From Anaplasmataceae bacterium AB001_6 (GTDB taxonomy: Bacteria; Pseudomonadota; Alphaproteobacteria; Rickettsiales; Anaplasmataceae): DNA of 64,000 nt. Made by a program: the position numbers and the translations under genes. The notes below the pieces were generated by a model. That model had not been told where the DNA came from. It saw only the letters and a list, made by a program, of their open reading frames with translations, and made no database searches. The stretch is from contig CP048228.1 of assembly GCA_020002265.1 (NCBI GenBank), forward strand, positions 682,001 through 746,000, written 5' to 3'. Of this stretch, positions 27,621-37,300 are shown one piece after another (position 1 is the first letter of the stretch; each line of letters starts with the position of its first letter).

Positions 27621-28403
27621 ATGCATAACAAAGAAAAAAAGATTCATTCTCACAATCCAAATCCTTTTCTCATAACTCCTATTAGGAAGGAAATTGCTTC
27701 TTGGGTACTACCCTCAAAAATAGAGGAAAGATTAGATCATGGTATTATAATGAAGTATTGCGAATATACTGGTAAAAACCCTGATGATCTATCGATAGAT
27801 ATAAAGAACAGCGCAAGAAGGAATTCATCGGTTACTGTCAATTCGTCAGGTGGCGCAAAACCTAAAACTATTCTATCGACAAATACGAACGTAGAAGATA
27901 TAAAGAACAGCGCAAGAAGGAATTCATCGGTTACTGTCAATTCGTCAGGTGGCGCAAAACCTAAAACTATTCTATCGACAAATACGAACGTAGAAGATAT
28001 AAAGAACAGCGCAAGAAGGAATTCATCGGTTACTGTCAATTCGTCAGGTGGCGCAAAACCTAAAACTATTCTATCGACAATAGAAGAAGATACAGATAAT
28101 GAAAAAATAGAGATTTTTTTTATAAGCAAGTCAAGGAGAACTTGTGATGGAAAAGAAAGAAATGTTTTCTTGGGTATGGGTATTGCTGAAGATAATCGTC
28201 TTACATTAGATTTTGAAAAATTTAAATTTGATCATAAACTTATAATACAAAAAACTGGAATTAGTAAAAATAGTAAAGAAAAATCAAGTTGTTTGAGTAG
28301 AAATGTTGATAGAATTACAAAATCTATTCGATCTACATTAACCGGTACTTCTTGTCTTGCATCCTGTTCAAATATTGAGCAAAATCAAGAACCTGGAGTT
28401 TAA
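27621..28403 (+). CDS. Tandem-repeat protein, candidate secreted effector
   Basis: 260 aa, not recognised. Residues 60-92, 93-125 and 126-153 are two and a partial third copy of a 33-residue Ser/Asn/Thr-rich basic unit that begins DIKNSARRNSSVTVNSSGG. The DNA units are 99 bases and look identical base for base, hence a recent expansion. Each unit carries R-R-N-S, which resembles eukaryotic basophilic kinase sites. The flanks are an N-terminal domain with two helices and a C-terminal Ser/Cys-rich tail. No signal peptide or membrane segment. Tandem-repeat proteins with Ser-rich units are known secreted effectors in Anaplasmataceae; a similar role here is inferred. GC-richer codons in the repeat (GCG, TCG, ACG) differ from the surroundings. 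Confidence 0.75.
   Translation: MHNKEKKIHSHNPNPFLITPIRKEIASWVLPSKIEERLDHGIIMKYCEYTGKNPDDLSIDIKNSARRNSSVTVNSSGGAKPKTILSTNTNVEDIKNSARRNSSVTVNSSGGAKPKTILSTNTNVEDIKNSARRNSSVTVNSSGGAKPKTILSTIEEDTDNEKIEIFFISKSRRTCDGKERNVFLGMGIAEDNRLTLDFEKFKFDHKLIIQKTGISKNSKEKSSCLSRNVDRITKSIRSTLTGTSCLASCSNIEQNQEPGV
27798..28079 (+). repeat. 99-base tandem repeat, 2.85 copies
   Basis: Units at 27798-27896, 27897-27995 and 27996-28079 (truncated), in frame. Copies appear identical over their shared length; the third breaks off after CTATCGACA and continues into an echo of the unit boundary (TAGAAGAAGATA). Confidence 0.95.
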
Positions 28404-28583
28404 ACAACGAGATTATAATTATTTCAATAATGAAAATATTCTCAATTAATTTATAAGTTAATTGCTTATAATGTTAATATTTGATATTATTGTTTATTGA
28501 TTTATTTACTTTTATTCAATTTTTATTTGAATATCATGGGATAAATTAATTTTATTTTATTTATTTTTAGGGGAAATAAATTT
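28404..28583. promoter_or_regulatory. Intergenic region with two dyads and AGGGGA leader, copy 2
   Basis: Contains TTATAAG/CTTATAA arms around a seven-base loop (28451-28471), TATTCAA/TTGAATA arms (28513-28533), and the leader TAATTTTATTTT...TTTTAGGGGAAATAAATTT directly before the next ATG. The first dyad may end the upstream transcript; there is no T run. Confidence 0.5.
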
Positions 28584-29561
28584 ATGTATCCAACTAATAG
28601 AAGACCTAGCACTAGGACTGTTAATAGCGCTCGTCAGCCAATTCGTAACCCAATTCTTAATAATCTAGCAGCAGTGCATCAACCTCAACCTCAATATCAA
28701 TATCAATTTCAATATCAACCTCAATATCAATATCAACTTCAATATCAACCTCAACCAAGAGATGTAGTTGTTACCCAGCCACAATCAATACATAGAAGGA
28801 GCTATGATAACGTAGATGGTACAAGATCACCTAACACTGAAGGAGAAAATGAAACATTAGGTTATTGTGCTCAAGGTTTGCTCTATGCACATGATACTAC
28901 AAAAGCAGCTTTGCTCAACAGCAATACGAGTGATGCTTGTACTGATTTCATTCCAGCTATTACAAGATCCACCTGTTTTTCCATTCCAGCCGCTGCATTA
29001 GGTTCTGTGGCAATTTTAGGTGTACAACCTGGATTATTAGCTCCAGCAATGTTTTGTACTTTTGGAACTGCACACTACGCTTGCTTAGGAGCATCAAGAT
29101 TAGCTTGCGCTCCAGTTGAAATGAAAACTCTTAATAATCCTAATAAAGCAACCACTAAATCTGTATTGTGGAATGCTGCTAAAGATATAGCAACAGGAGT
29201 TGCTGAATCTGTACCTGGTGTTGCTTGTTGTCTTGAAACAAAAGTTCTAAACAGCAGAAGAGCTGACCGAAATGATCAAATTGAAGAGCAGAATAAAGAG
29301 ATTAGAGATTTCAATAGACAAATGGGCGCTATAGATCTTGAACAAGGTACAAAAGAGAAACTTGATGAAGATATTGGAAATCCTGCTCTTGCTCTTTGTG
29401 GAGTAATATGCATTGGTTGTGGAAAAGCTTATGAACATCATAACGACCCTAGAAGAGTAGCTGCTCGAGAAGAGGGAGCAACTCAAGCAGCAAGAGAACA
29501 TAGAACAGCAATAGCTCTTCACGATACTTACGGATCCAGCGGAACCAGTTATGGAAGATAA
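28584..29561 (+). CDS. Gln/Tyr-repeat protein with hydrophobic Cys-rich core, unknown
   Basis: 325 aa, not recognised. Residues 33-58 are a QY-rich tract made of Q-Y, Q-F, Q-L and Q-P dipeptides, encoded by 13 CAANNN hexamers. The middle (about 117-175) is hydrophobic and Gly/Ala-rich and could insert in a membrane; a second hydrophobic patch with LCGVICIGCG follows near 272. A charged coiled-coil-like stretch lies between them (about 228-265). Eleven or more cysteines overall. No classical signal peptide, so export would be by a type I or type IV route. It shares its leader with the preceding repeat protein, from which it is 180 bases away, and may be co-regulated. Candidate host-interaction protein; function unknown. 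Confidence 0.75.
   Translation: MYPTNRRPSTRTVNSARQPIRNPILNNLAAVHQPQPQYQYQFQYQPQYQYQLQYQPQPRDVVVTQPQSIHRRSYDNVDGTRSPNTEGENETLGYCAQGLLYAHDTTKAALLNSNTSDACTDFIPAITRSTCFSIPAAALGSVAILGVQPGLLAPAMFCTFGTAHYACLGASRLACAPVEMKTLNNPNKATTKSVLWNAAKDIATGVAESVPGVACCLETKVLNSRRADRNDQIEEQNKEIRDFNRQMGAIDLEQGTKEKLDEDIGNPALALCGVICIGCGKAYEHHNDPRRVAAREEGATQAAREHRTAIALHDTYGSSGTSYGR
28680..28757 (+). repeat. Hexamer repeat CAANNN x13
   Basis: Thirteen CAA-started hexamers; 28692-28721 and 28722-28751 form a 30-base duplication differing at one base (CAATTT against CAACTT). Unit length keeps the frame, so slippage would change protein length without loss of frame. Confidence 0.9.
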
Positions 29562-29578
29562 TTAATCTGGTCTAAAAT

Positions 29579-32062
29579 CTAAAATTTTTCATCATTTATA
29601 ATCTGAGTAATAATATCTACTTCGATTTCTTCACCAATTTCTGGGTCATTTTGCCCAGAAATTAGGTTTTTTTCTCGATTTTCGATGATGTCTACTTTGT
29701 AGGTATCATCCATATTTAGAATAATGTCTCTTACATCTTCATTGAAGGCATACCATAAAATTTGCTCTTTATTTTTTTGCTCACTTATATTCTGGTAATT
29801 AACGATATCTCCATTTGCGGTATTCATTTTTATAAAATCAATGTTAGGAGGCGTTTTAAAAGGCAAATCTATCATATCGCTCTTTATACTTTGAAAAAAA
29901 TTATAAAAAACCGGGACAGCAACTCTTGCTCCTGTTGCATTTGAACCTAATGTACTAAAATCATTATGTCCTACATATACCCCAACCACTATTTTAGGAG
30001 TGAAACCTATTACCCATGCATCTTTATTATCATTACTGGTCCCAGTTTTAGAAGCAAGAGTTATACCTAAAGATTTTAATCTTTTTGAAGTACCAAACTT
30101 CACAGAACCTTCCAATATCTGAATTATTTGATAGACTAATTCTTCATTAAACAGTCTTTTATTTACTTCAGTGATATTAGGAAATGTATAATCTTCTTCT
30201 TTCTGGTATACAGCTGTGTCATTTGAATCATTCTCTCTAATGTACAATATACAATTATCACATTGTTGTGATTCCTTTGCTAAAGATATATTTCTACCTT
30301 TAGCATCCTGAATTTTCTCGATCATACTCAGATTAACTTCCTTTCCCCCGTTTGCGATCATAGTATAATATTTGACCATATCAAAAAGAGTGGTTTCTTC
30401 TGCCCCTAAAACGAATGAATAATTAGCATTAGCTTTAGAAAATACATCATTTTTATGTATATCGCGTAATATATTCCTAATTCCAACAAAATCTGTTAAT
30501 TGTAAAGTAACCATATTTCTAGATAAAGCCAGCCCTGCAGGAATAGTAGTGTCACCAAAGAATCTATTTTCATAATTTTTAGGCATCCATAGCGGAATAT
30601 CCAAGCCTTGATATGAAATAAAAGATTCATCATTTATAATAGTTGAGAATGAAACATTTTTTAAAAAGCTAGAGAGATATATAGCTGGTTTTAAAATGGA
30701 CCCAGCCTGTCTATAAGCTTGAGTAACAAAATTATATTGCATATTTGTATAATCATAACCACCTACCAAAGCCAGAATTTTTCCGGTATTAATATCAACT
30801 ACTATTATTCCCCCATTGATTTCAGGAACTTGTCTGATTACATGAGTATTTTTACCAATTTTTTGAGTAAGTATTACATCCCCTGTCTCAACTAAACGGT
30901 TCCATTTTGAATAATCTAAAATAGCAATTTGGCAACTTGATAAGCCTATTTCTATATCATCTCGTTTATTTAAAACTACTGCTTTTGTTAAATCTCCTAT
31001 ATTTTTTTTATTATCTATCTCATCGAGTTTTTTGCACCAATTATCTAAATCTTTAATTTTTCCAATAGGCCCTCTCCAATCACCTTTGGCATCAAATTCC
31101 ATTAAGCCATCCTTCAAAGCTTTTTTTGCCAATTCTTGAAATTTCATATTCATTGTAGTATGCACATACATTCCACCTTTGTATAGCATATCTTTCCCAT
31201 AATCATTTGCTATTTCTTTTCTCACTTCTTCAACAAAGAAATCATCATATATAAAATTCTTGCTATGAGATCTATCAATATTTATAGGTTGCTTCATAGC
31301 TGTTTTGTATTCAATATCTGTTATAAAATCATTTTCATACATTCTGGACAATACCCAATTTCTACGCTCTAAAGATTTCTCTTTTGTGATTATAGGGTTG
31401 ACCAAACTAGGAGACTGAGGAAGAGAGGCAAGTAATGCTGACTCTGCAATTGTTAGATCATTTACTGATTTATTAAAATATTTCAAAGAAGCACTAGCTA
31501 TACCATATGCTCTACTTCCAAAAAATATCTTATTAAGATAGAGTTCCATAATTTGATCTTTACTCAATACGGTATTTATCTTCAGAGATAATATGGCTTC
31601 TTTTATTTTTCTGTTTAAGGTTTTTTCACTTGTAAGAAAATAATTTTTAACAACTTGTTGAGTGATTGTTGAGCCTCCTACCATTTTATTACCCTTTTGA
31701 CCAAATTGAGAAATATTTTTAGCAACAGAACGTAATATACCTTTTATATCTACCCCTATATTTGTATAGAATGTTCTATCTTCAGCAGATATAAAAGCAT
31801 TAATTGTGTGTTGAGGAATAAATTTCATTGGAACATAAATTCTATTTTCTGCTGAAAATTCGGAAATCAGATGAAGATCAGATGAATAAAGTCTAGTAGT
31901 AAGTGGTAAATCGTCATTTGCAATAATTGCATCATAATCAACAACTTCACCAAGATAACTGACAATTATCAGAATCAACACAACTAATCCAGAAGAGATT
32001 AAAATAAATATTAAAAATATTAGGTGTTTAAAAAATGGGCTAATTAACTTAAACAAATTCAC
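29579..32062 (-). CDS. mrcA: Bifunctional penicillin-binding protein 1A
   Basis: 827 aa from a GTG at 32062, seven bases after AGGAG; the TTG at 32068 sits too close to it. One membrane anchor (about 13-38), glycosyltransferase domain with SAEDRTFY and GGSTITQQ, then the transpeptidase domain with SxxK as GSILKP, SxN as SRN and KTGT as SKTGTSND. Polymerises lipid II and crosslinks peptidoglycan. With murA and murJ in the same window it shows that a cell wall is made, unlike in the wall-poor Anaplasmataceae. Confidence 0.96.
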   Translation of the reverse strand: MNLFKLISPFFKHLIFLIFILISSGLVVLILIIVSYLGEVVDYDAIIANDDLPLTTRLYSSDLHLISEFSAENRIYVPMKFIPQHTINAFISAEDRTFYTNIGVDIKGILRSVAKNISQFGQKGNKMVGGSTITQQVVKNYFLTSEKTLNRKIKEAILSLKINTVLSKDQIMELYLNKIFFGSRAYGIASASLKYFNKSVNDLTIAESALLASLPQSPSLVNPIITKEKSLERRNWVLSRMYENDFITDIEYKTAMKQPINIDRSHSKNFIYDDFFVEEVRKEIANDYGKDMLYKGGMYVHTTMNMKFQELAKKALKDGLMEFDAKGDWRGPIGKIKDLDNWCKKLDEIDNKKNIGDLTKAVVLNKRDDIEIGLSSCQIAILDYSKWNRLVETGDVILTQKIGKNTHVIRQVPEINGGIIVVDINTGKILALVGGYDYTNMQYNFVTQAYRQAGSILKPAIYLSSFLKNVSFSTIINDESFISYQGLDIPLWMPKNYENRFFGDTTIPAGLALSRNMVTLQLTDFVGIRNILRDIHKNDVFSKANANYSFVLGAEETTLFDMVKYYTMIANGGKEVNLSMIEKIQDAKGRNISLAKESQQCDNCILYIRENDSNDTAVYQKEEDYTFPNITEVNKRLFNEELVYQIIQILEGSVKFGTSKRLKSLGITLASKTGTSNDNKDAWVIGFTPKIVVGVYVGHNDFSTLGSNATGARVAVPVFYNFFQSIKSDMIDLPFKTPPNIDFIKMNTANGDIVNYQNISEQKNKEQILWYAFNEDVRDIILNMDDTYKVDIIENREKNLISGQNDPEIGEEIEVDIITQIINDEKF

Positions 32063-32285
32063 ACACAATCTCCTGACTGCTCTATATAACGAAAAATGAT
32101 GAGATCATAACAGTACTTATTATTGTATTTAATAATCAAATATAAAAAGTATATAAATATTTGTAACATCTCAAAAAAATAATATATACAAATATAATAT
32201 TTAAACAGGGATATCTAGCATCTTATATAGTAGAATTATAACTTAATGTTGCTTTTTTTCACTTCATATATTTATTACTTATATA

Positions 32286-34220
32286 ATGCATACAGATTTG
32301 ATAGAAATACAAGGTCTAAATAAAAAACAGCTAGAAGCAGTAAAGAAAATTTCTGGGCCTCTTTTAATACTTGCCGGAGCCGGAACGGGAAAAACAAAGA
32401 CCATTGTATCAAAGATACTTTTTTTAATACAAGAAAAAAAAATAAATCCTAATAACATATTATCAGTAACATTCACAAATAAGGCTGCCAATGAAATGAA
32501 AAATCGCATTACTTCATTTTTGGGCAGTGATATAAGAATGGAATGGGTAGGCACTTTTCACTCCATAGCTGTTAAAATCTTAAGATACGATGGTGATAAA
32601 ATAGGATTATCAAAAGACTTTTCAATCATAGATGAAGCAGATAAACTAAAAATTCTGTCCAAAATATGCAAAGAAAATTGCTTTGATTGCGATAAACAAG
32701 AAATAAAAAAAATATCATCAATTATTCAAAATTGGAAAAATGATTGCATAACTCCCGAAAGTTATGCTTTAGAAAAAATTGCATCAAATAATATAGTTGC
32801 ACTTGCAAAAACGTGCTATGTGAGTTATCAGGCAAAACTCAAAAAAATGAACAACTTAGATTTTGGCGATCTATTAATGCTGTTTGTACTGTTACTAGAA
32901 ACTAATGAAGAAGTAAAAGAAAAATATTGTTCAATGTTTAAATATATAATGGTTGATGAGTATCAAGATACAAATAATATTCAATATAACATGTTGAAAA
33001 TTTTATCCTCAAAACACAAAAATATATGCTGTGTAGGAGATGATGATCAATCAATATACGGATGGCGCGGAGCAAAAATACAGAATATCCTAAATTTTGA
33101 TAAATATTTTTCAAAAGCAGAGATAATAAAACTTGAACAAAATTATCGATCTACTTCTAGTATACTGAATTTATCGTATGCCATAATAAGTAAAAATCAT
33201 AATAGACATCAAAAAAAATTGTGGACAACCAACGAAACTAATAACAAGATCAAAATGTTCATTTTTGAGAACGGGAAAGACGAAGCATATCATATAATAA
33301 GATCGATAAAAATGCTGAATTATGAAACAAATGCTCAATATAGTACCGCTATATTAGTACGCTCTGGTTTTCAAACACGTAATCTTGAAGAAAGTTGTAC
33401 ACGTCATGGTGTAAAATATAAAATATTAGGTGGTTTAAAATTTTATGATCGCAAAGAAATTAAGGACATAATAGCATACTTAAAATTAACTTTGAATCAT
33501 AATGATGATTTATCATTTGAGCGAGTAGTTAATACGCCAAAAAGAAGTGTTGGTTCATCTACAATTGAAAAAATCAACATGCATGCTATGCATTCTCAGG
33601 AATCTTTATTCAATATAGCAAAGAAAAAATTATTGGATGGCACAATTAAAAATTTAAAATTAGAAAAATTCTTAAATGATATAGAAAAATGGAAGTTTCT
33701 CGTTGATAAAAAAGCAAAAAATAGTGAAATATTAGAAACTATATTTCATGAATCAGGTTACTGGGATATGATAACTGAAGAATTGGAAAATGAAATAAAA
33801 GTTGAGAATTTAAAAGAAATGAAAGCTGTAGTTGATGATTTTAGTAGTATAAACGAATTTTTAGAGCATATAGGTCTGATATCAGATATTGAAACATCAG
33901 AAGATGATAATTCCATCATCAGTATAATAACAATGCATTCTGCAAAAGGCTTAGAATTTGATAATATTTATATCCCATGTTGGGAAGAAAATATATTTCC
34001 AAATCCACGTAGTATAAACCATTTTGAAACTCTAGAGGAAGAACGACGTATAGCATACGTTGCAGTAACAAGAGCAAAAAGACAATTAATAATATCTAGA
34101 GCGAAAAGCAGAACAACTTTTAATCAACGGCAATACAATGATGAATCTCGTTTCACAAAACATATAGATAATGAAACAATAGAGAGAACATCTGATATAA
34201 CAAAATTATATCAAAGCTAA
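32286..34220 (+). CDS. uvrD: DNA helicase II (UvrD/PcrA family)
   Basis: 644 aa superfamily 1A helicase. Motif I is LAGAGTGKTKT near residue 31, Q motif NKKQLEAV before it, motif Ia VTFTNKAANEM, motif II VDEYQDTN near 220, motif III GDDDQSIYGWRGA, motif IV EQNYRS, motif V TMHSAKGLEFD, motif VI VAVTRAKRQL. Acts in nucleotide excision and mismatch repair, so partners UvrB and MutS are both encoded here. The tail beyond motif VI is short (about 40 aa), so the UvrD C-terminal RNA-polymerase-binding domain is missing. Confidence 0.95.
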   Translation: MHTDLIEIQGLNKKQLEAVKKISGPLLILAGAGTGKTKTIVSKILFLIQEKKINPNNILSVTFTNKAANEMKNRITSFLGSDIRMEWVGTFHSIAVKILRYDGDKIGLSKDFSIIDEADKLKILSKICKENCFDCDKQEIKKISSIIQNWKNDCITPESYALEKIASNNIVALAKTCYVSYQAKLKKMNNLDFGDLLMLFVLLLETNEEVKEKYCSMFKYIMVDEYQDTNNIQYNMLKILSSKHKNICCVGDDDQSIYGWRGAKIQNILNFDKYFSKAEIIKLEQNYRSTSSILNLSYAIISKNHNRHQKKLWTTNETNNKIKMFIFENGKDEAYHIIRSIKMLNYETNAQYSTAILVRSGFQTRNLEESCTRHGVKYKILGGLKFYDRKEIKDIIAYLKLTLNHNDDLSFERVVNTPKRSVGSSTIEKINMHAMHSQESLFNIAKKKLLDGTIKNLKLEKFLNDIEKWKFLVDKKAKNSEILETIFHESGYWDMITEELENEIKVENLKEMKAVVDDFSSINEFLEHIGLISDIETSEDDNSIISIITMHSAKGLEFDNIYIPCWEENIFPNPRSINHFETLEEERRIAYVAVTRAKRQLIISRAKSRTTFNQRQYNDESRFTKHIDNETIERTSDITKLYQS

Positions 34221-34240
34221 TACTCACCTTAATCAGTACG

Positions 34241-34283
34241 AAAAAGTGCCTCAATACAAAACATATGTAGAGTACAAAGGCAC
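34241..34283 (-). terminator. Possible terminator after rpoC
   Basis: GTGCCT and AGGCAC (34278-34283 and 34246-34251) form a six-pair stem with a long loop, followed on the minus strand by five Ts. The large loop makes it weak. Confidence 0.4.
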
Positions 34284-34329
34284 ATATTTCCTTTTAGATC
34301 AAATTTGTTTTTCCTATCTTTAGATTTTG

Positions 34330-37300
34330 CTATTCTACAGAATTAAGGTCATTATTAGCACTTTGATTACTATCAGCGGCAGAATTCTCTGAGTGTAAAA
34401 CTAAATTATCCTCAAAATCAAAATGTGCCCCTGTTTTCTCTGCTAAATCATCAGAAATTTTTTCGTTATTTCCGATTTTTTCATTTTTAATACGTTCAAG
34501 CATATCGTAAACGACAAAGCCAGTACCTGTAGGCAATAATCGTCCAACAATAACATTTTCTTTAAGACCTTTTAGATAATCAATTTTTCCAGAAACCGCA
34601 GCTTCAGTTAAAACTTTAGTTGTCTCCTGAAAAGAAGCAGCAGAAATAAATGAATCTGTTTGTAAACTTGCCTTAGTAATTCCTAGAAGTACTGGTCGAA
34701 ATAAAACTTTCTTCATATTTTTAGCTTCCAAATCTTTATTGGTTACATCAACATGCTTGAAATCTACTTTTTCTCCAACTAATAAAGCACTATCTCCTGC
34801 ATCAGTGATTTCAACTTTTTGAAGCATTTTACGAACAATAACTTCAAAATGCTTATTATTAATCTTAACACCTTGTAATCTATATACATGCTGTATTTCA
34901 GATATCATATAATCTGCTAAAGCAATAACACCCAAGACACGTAAAATATCATGAGGATCAGGGTTTCCATCTACAAGCATATCTCCTTTCTTTATAAAAT
35001 CTCCGTCTTTTGCAATAACGTGATGACCTTTAGGGATTAAATACTCAAATTCACTTTTACCATCTTCTGATCTAATCAATACCTTTCTTTTACTCTTATA
35101 GACATCTTTTCCAAATTCTAAGTAACCATCTATATCACTAATTATAGCAGCATCCTTAGGATGTCTTGCTTCAAATAGCTCTGCAACCTTAGGTAAACCA
35201 CCTGTAATATCACGAGTTAAGTTATATTCTTTAGAAATTTTAGCAATAACATCCCCAGGCTCAATCAATGAATCATTTTCAACATTCACAACAGATCCAA
35301 TAGGTAACGAATAGATAGCTTTAGATCCAGTTTCATTATTGGCAATAATATCTCCATCCTCTCCAATAATTTCAATTCTCGGTCGCAATCTTGACAAATT
35401 TTGCTCTCCCTTTCTCCATTCAACTATCGTTTTATTAATAATTCCCGTATCTTCATCTAAATGTTCATTTACAGAAACATTATCTATCATATCTTTATAT
35501 AAAATTTTTCCCTTAAATTCAGATATAATATGAGAATTATAAGGATCCCAGTCTGCTATTTTGGTTCCAATTTTAATTTCTTGATTATCAGAAACATACA
35601 ACTTAGATCCATACGGTACTCTACCGTGTGAATGCTTGGTTCCAGCTTTATCAACGATAGTGATATCCAAAGATCTATTAATAACTATCTTATCTCCAAA
35701 CCTATCAATAACAGTATTAGCAGCAGCATTCATTAACACTTTACCGCTACAAAAAGAACTTAAAGAAGAAACTTCGACACCTTTCGTAGCTGCTCCTCCC
35801 ACGTGGAAGGTACGCATCGTAAGTTGAGTACCAGGCTCTCCAACAGATTGAGCAGCAATAACCCCTATCGATTCACCGATAGATACAAGTCTATTACCCT
35901 TTGATAGATCTACACCGTAACATCTAGCACAAATACCATTTTCAGCTTCACAAGTAAGCACAGAACGAATTTTAATAGCATCAATACCTATTTTTTCTAT
36001 CTTTGTAATTTGATCATCTAATATTAAATCACCAGATTTTATAATAATTTGATCTGTATCTGGATCTATAACATCAACAGAAGAACATCTTCCTATAACT
36101 GATTCAGATAAAGAAGTGATAATATTTCCATTATCAATTAGCGCCTTCATCAACAATCCTTTAAAGGTTCCGCAATCATGTTCAGTAACAATAGAATCTT
36201 GTGCAACATCCACCAATCTCCTTGTAAGATAACCAGAGTTAGCGGTTTTAAGGGCAGTATCTGCCAAACCTTTTCGAGCACCATGCGTAGAATTAAAATA
36301 TTCCATTACATTTTGGCCTTCTCGTAAATTAGATGTAATAGGAGTATCCATTATTTCTCCTGAAGGTTTTGCCATCAACCCTCTCATTCCCGCTAATTGC
36401 CTAATCTGCGCAGGAGATCCTCTAGCACCAGAATCTGCCATCATATATATTGAATTCATATCAGCAACAGAATTACAATCCGCTATACCATCCATCATGT
36501 CTTTCGCGACAATATCAGTACATTCTTGCCAAGCATCGATGACCTTATTATATTTTTCATTTTTCGTAATAAGACCTTCTTGATACTGATTATCATACTG
36601 CTGAACTTTTTTATCAGTATCCGCTATGTGAGCAAATTTTGAAGACGGCACTAACATATCATTTTTTCCAAATGATATGCCAGACAAAGTAGCATATTCG
36701 AATCCAAGAGACATCAAAGAATCGCAAAAATCAACAGTGACTCGTCTACCACATTTGTTATATACAATAGAAACTAGTTCTGTTACTTCTTTAACAGATA
36801 AAATTTTATTAATGACTGCAAAATCAATATTATCAGGCAATATGGTGAATATTTTCAATCTCCCTGCAGTTGTCAAAACCCATTTTTCAACATAATCTCC
36901 TTCTGAATTTAACAATTTTAACCTACAATTAATAGGAGTATGTAAAGTTATATGAGATGCAAAAAGAGCCCTATCCACTTCCCATTGGTCTGAAAAATAA
37001 TGCTCATGCTTATCATCTGAAGTTTGTTTGTCATCAATTTGAGTAAGATAATATATTCCTAAAACAATATCTTTAGATGGTACAATAATTGGCTTTCCAT
37101 TTGAAGGATTAAGTATATTTCTATCAGACATCATCAAAATACGTGCTTCAACCTGAGCTTCAATAGAAAGCGGAACATGAACCGCCATTTGATCTCCATC
37201 AAAATCTGCGTTAAAAGCTGTACAAACTAATGGATGTAATTGAATTGCTTTACCTTCTATCAATATAGGATCAAAAGCTTGAATACTAATTCTATGTAGA

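Noticed and set aside
27798-28079. Regular repeats that might be a CRISPR array
   Set aside because: Units are contiguous 99-base copies without spacers and in coding frame; no cas genes nearby.
27737-28129. Open reading frame on the minus strand with three repeats of a hydrophobic unit
   Set aside because: It is the antisense image of the 99-base coding repeat; the plus-strand gene has the strong ribosome binding site.
32157-32195. ATATTTGTA/TACAAATAT inverted repeat upstream of uvrD as a LexA-type operator
   Set aside because: The loop is 21 bases and the arms are nearly pure A+T; no known LexA box sequence.
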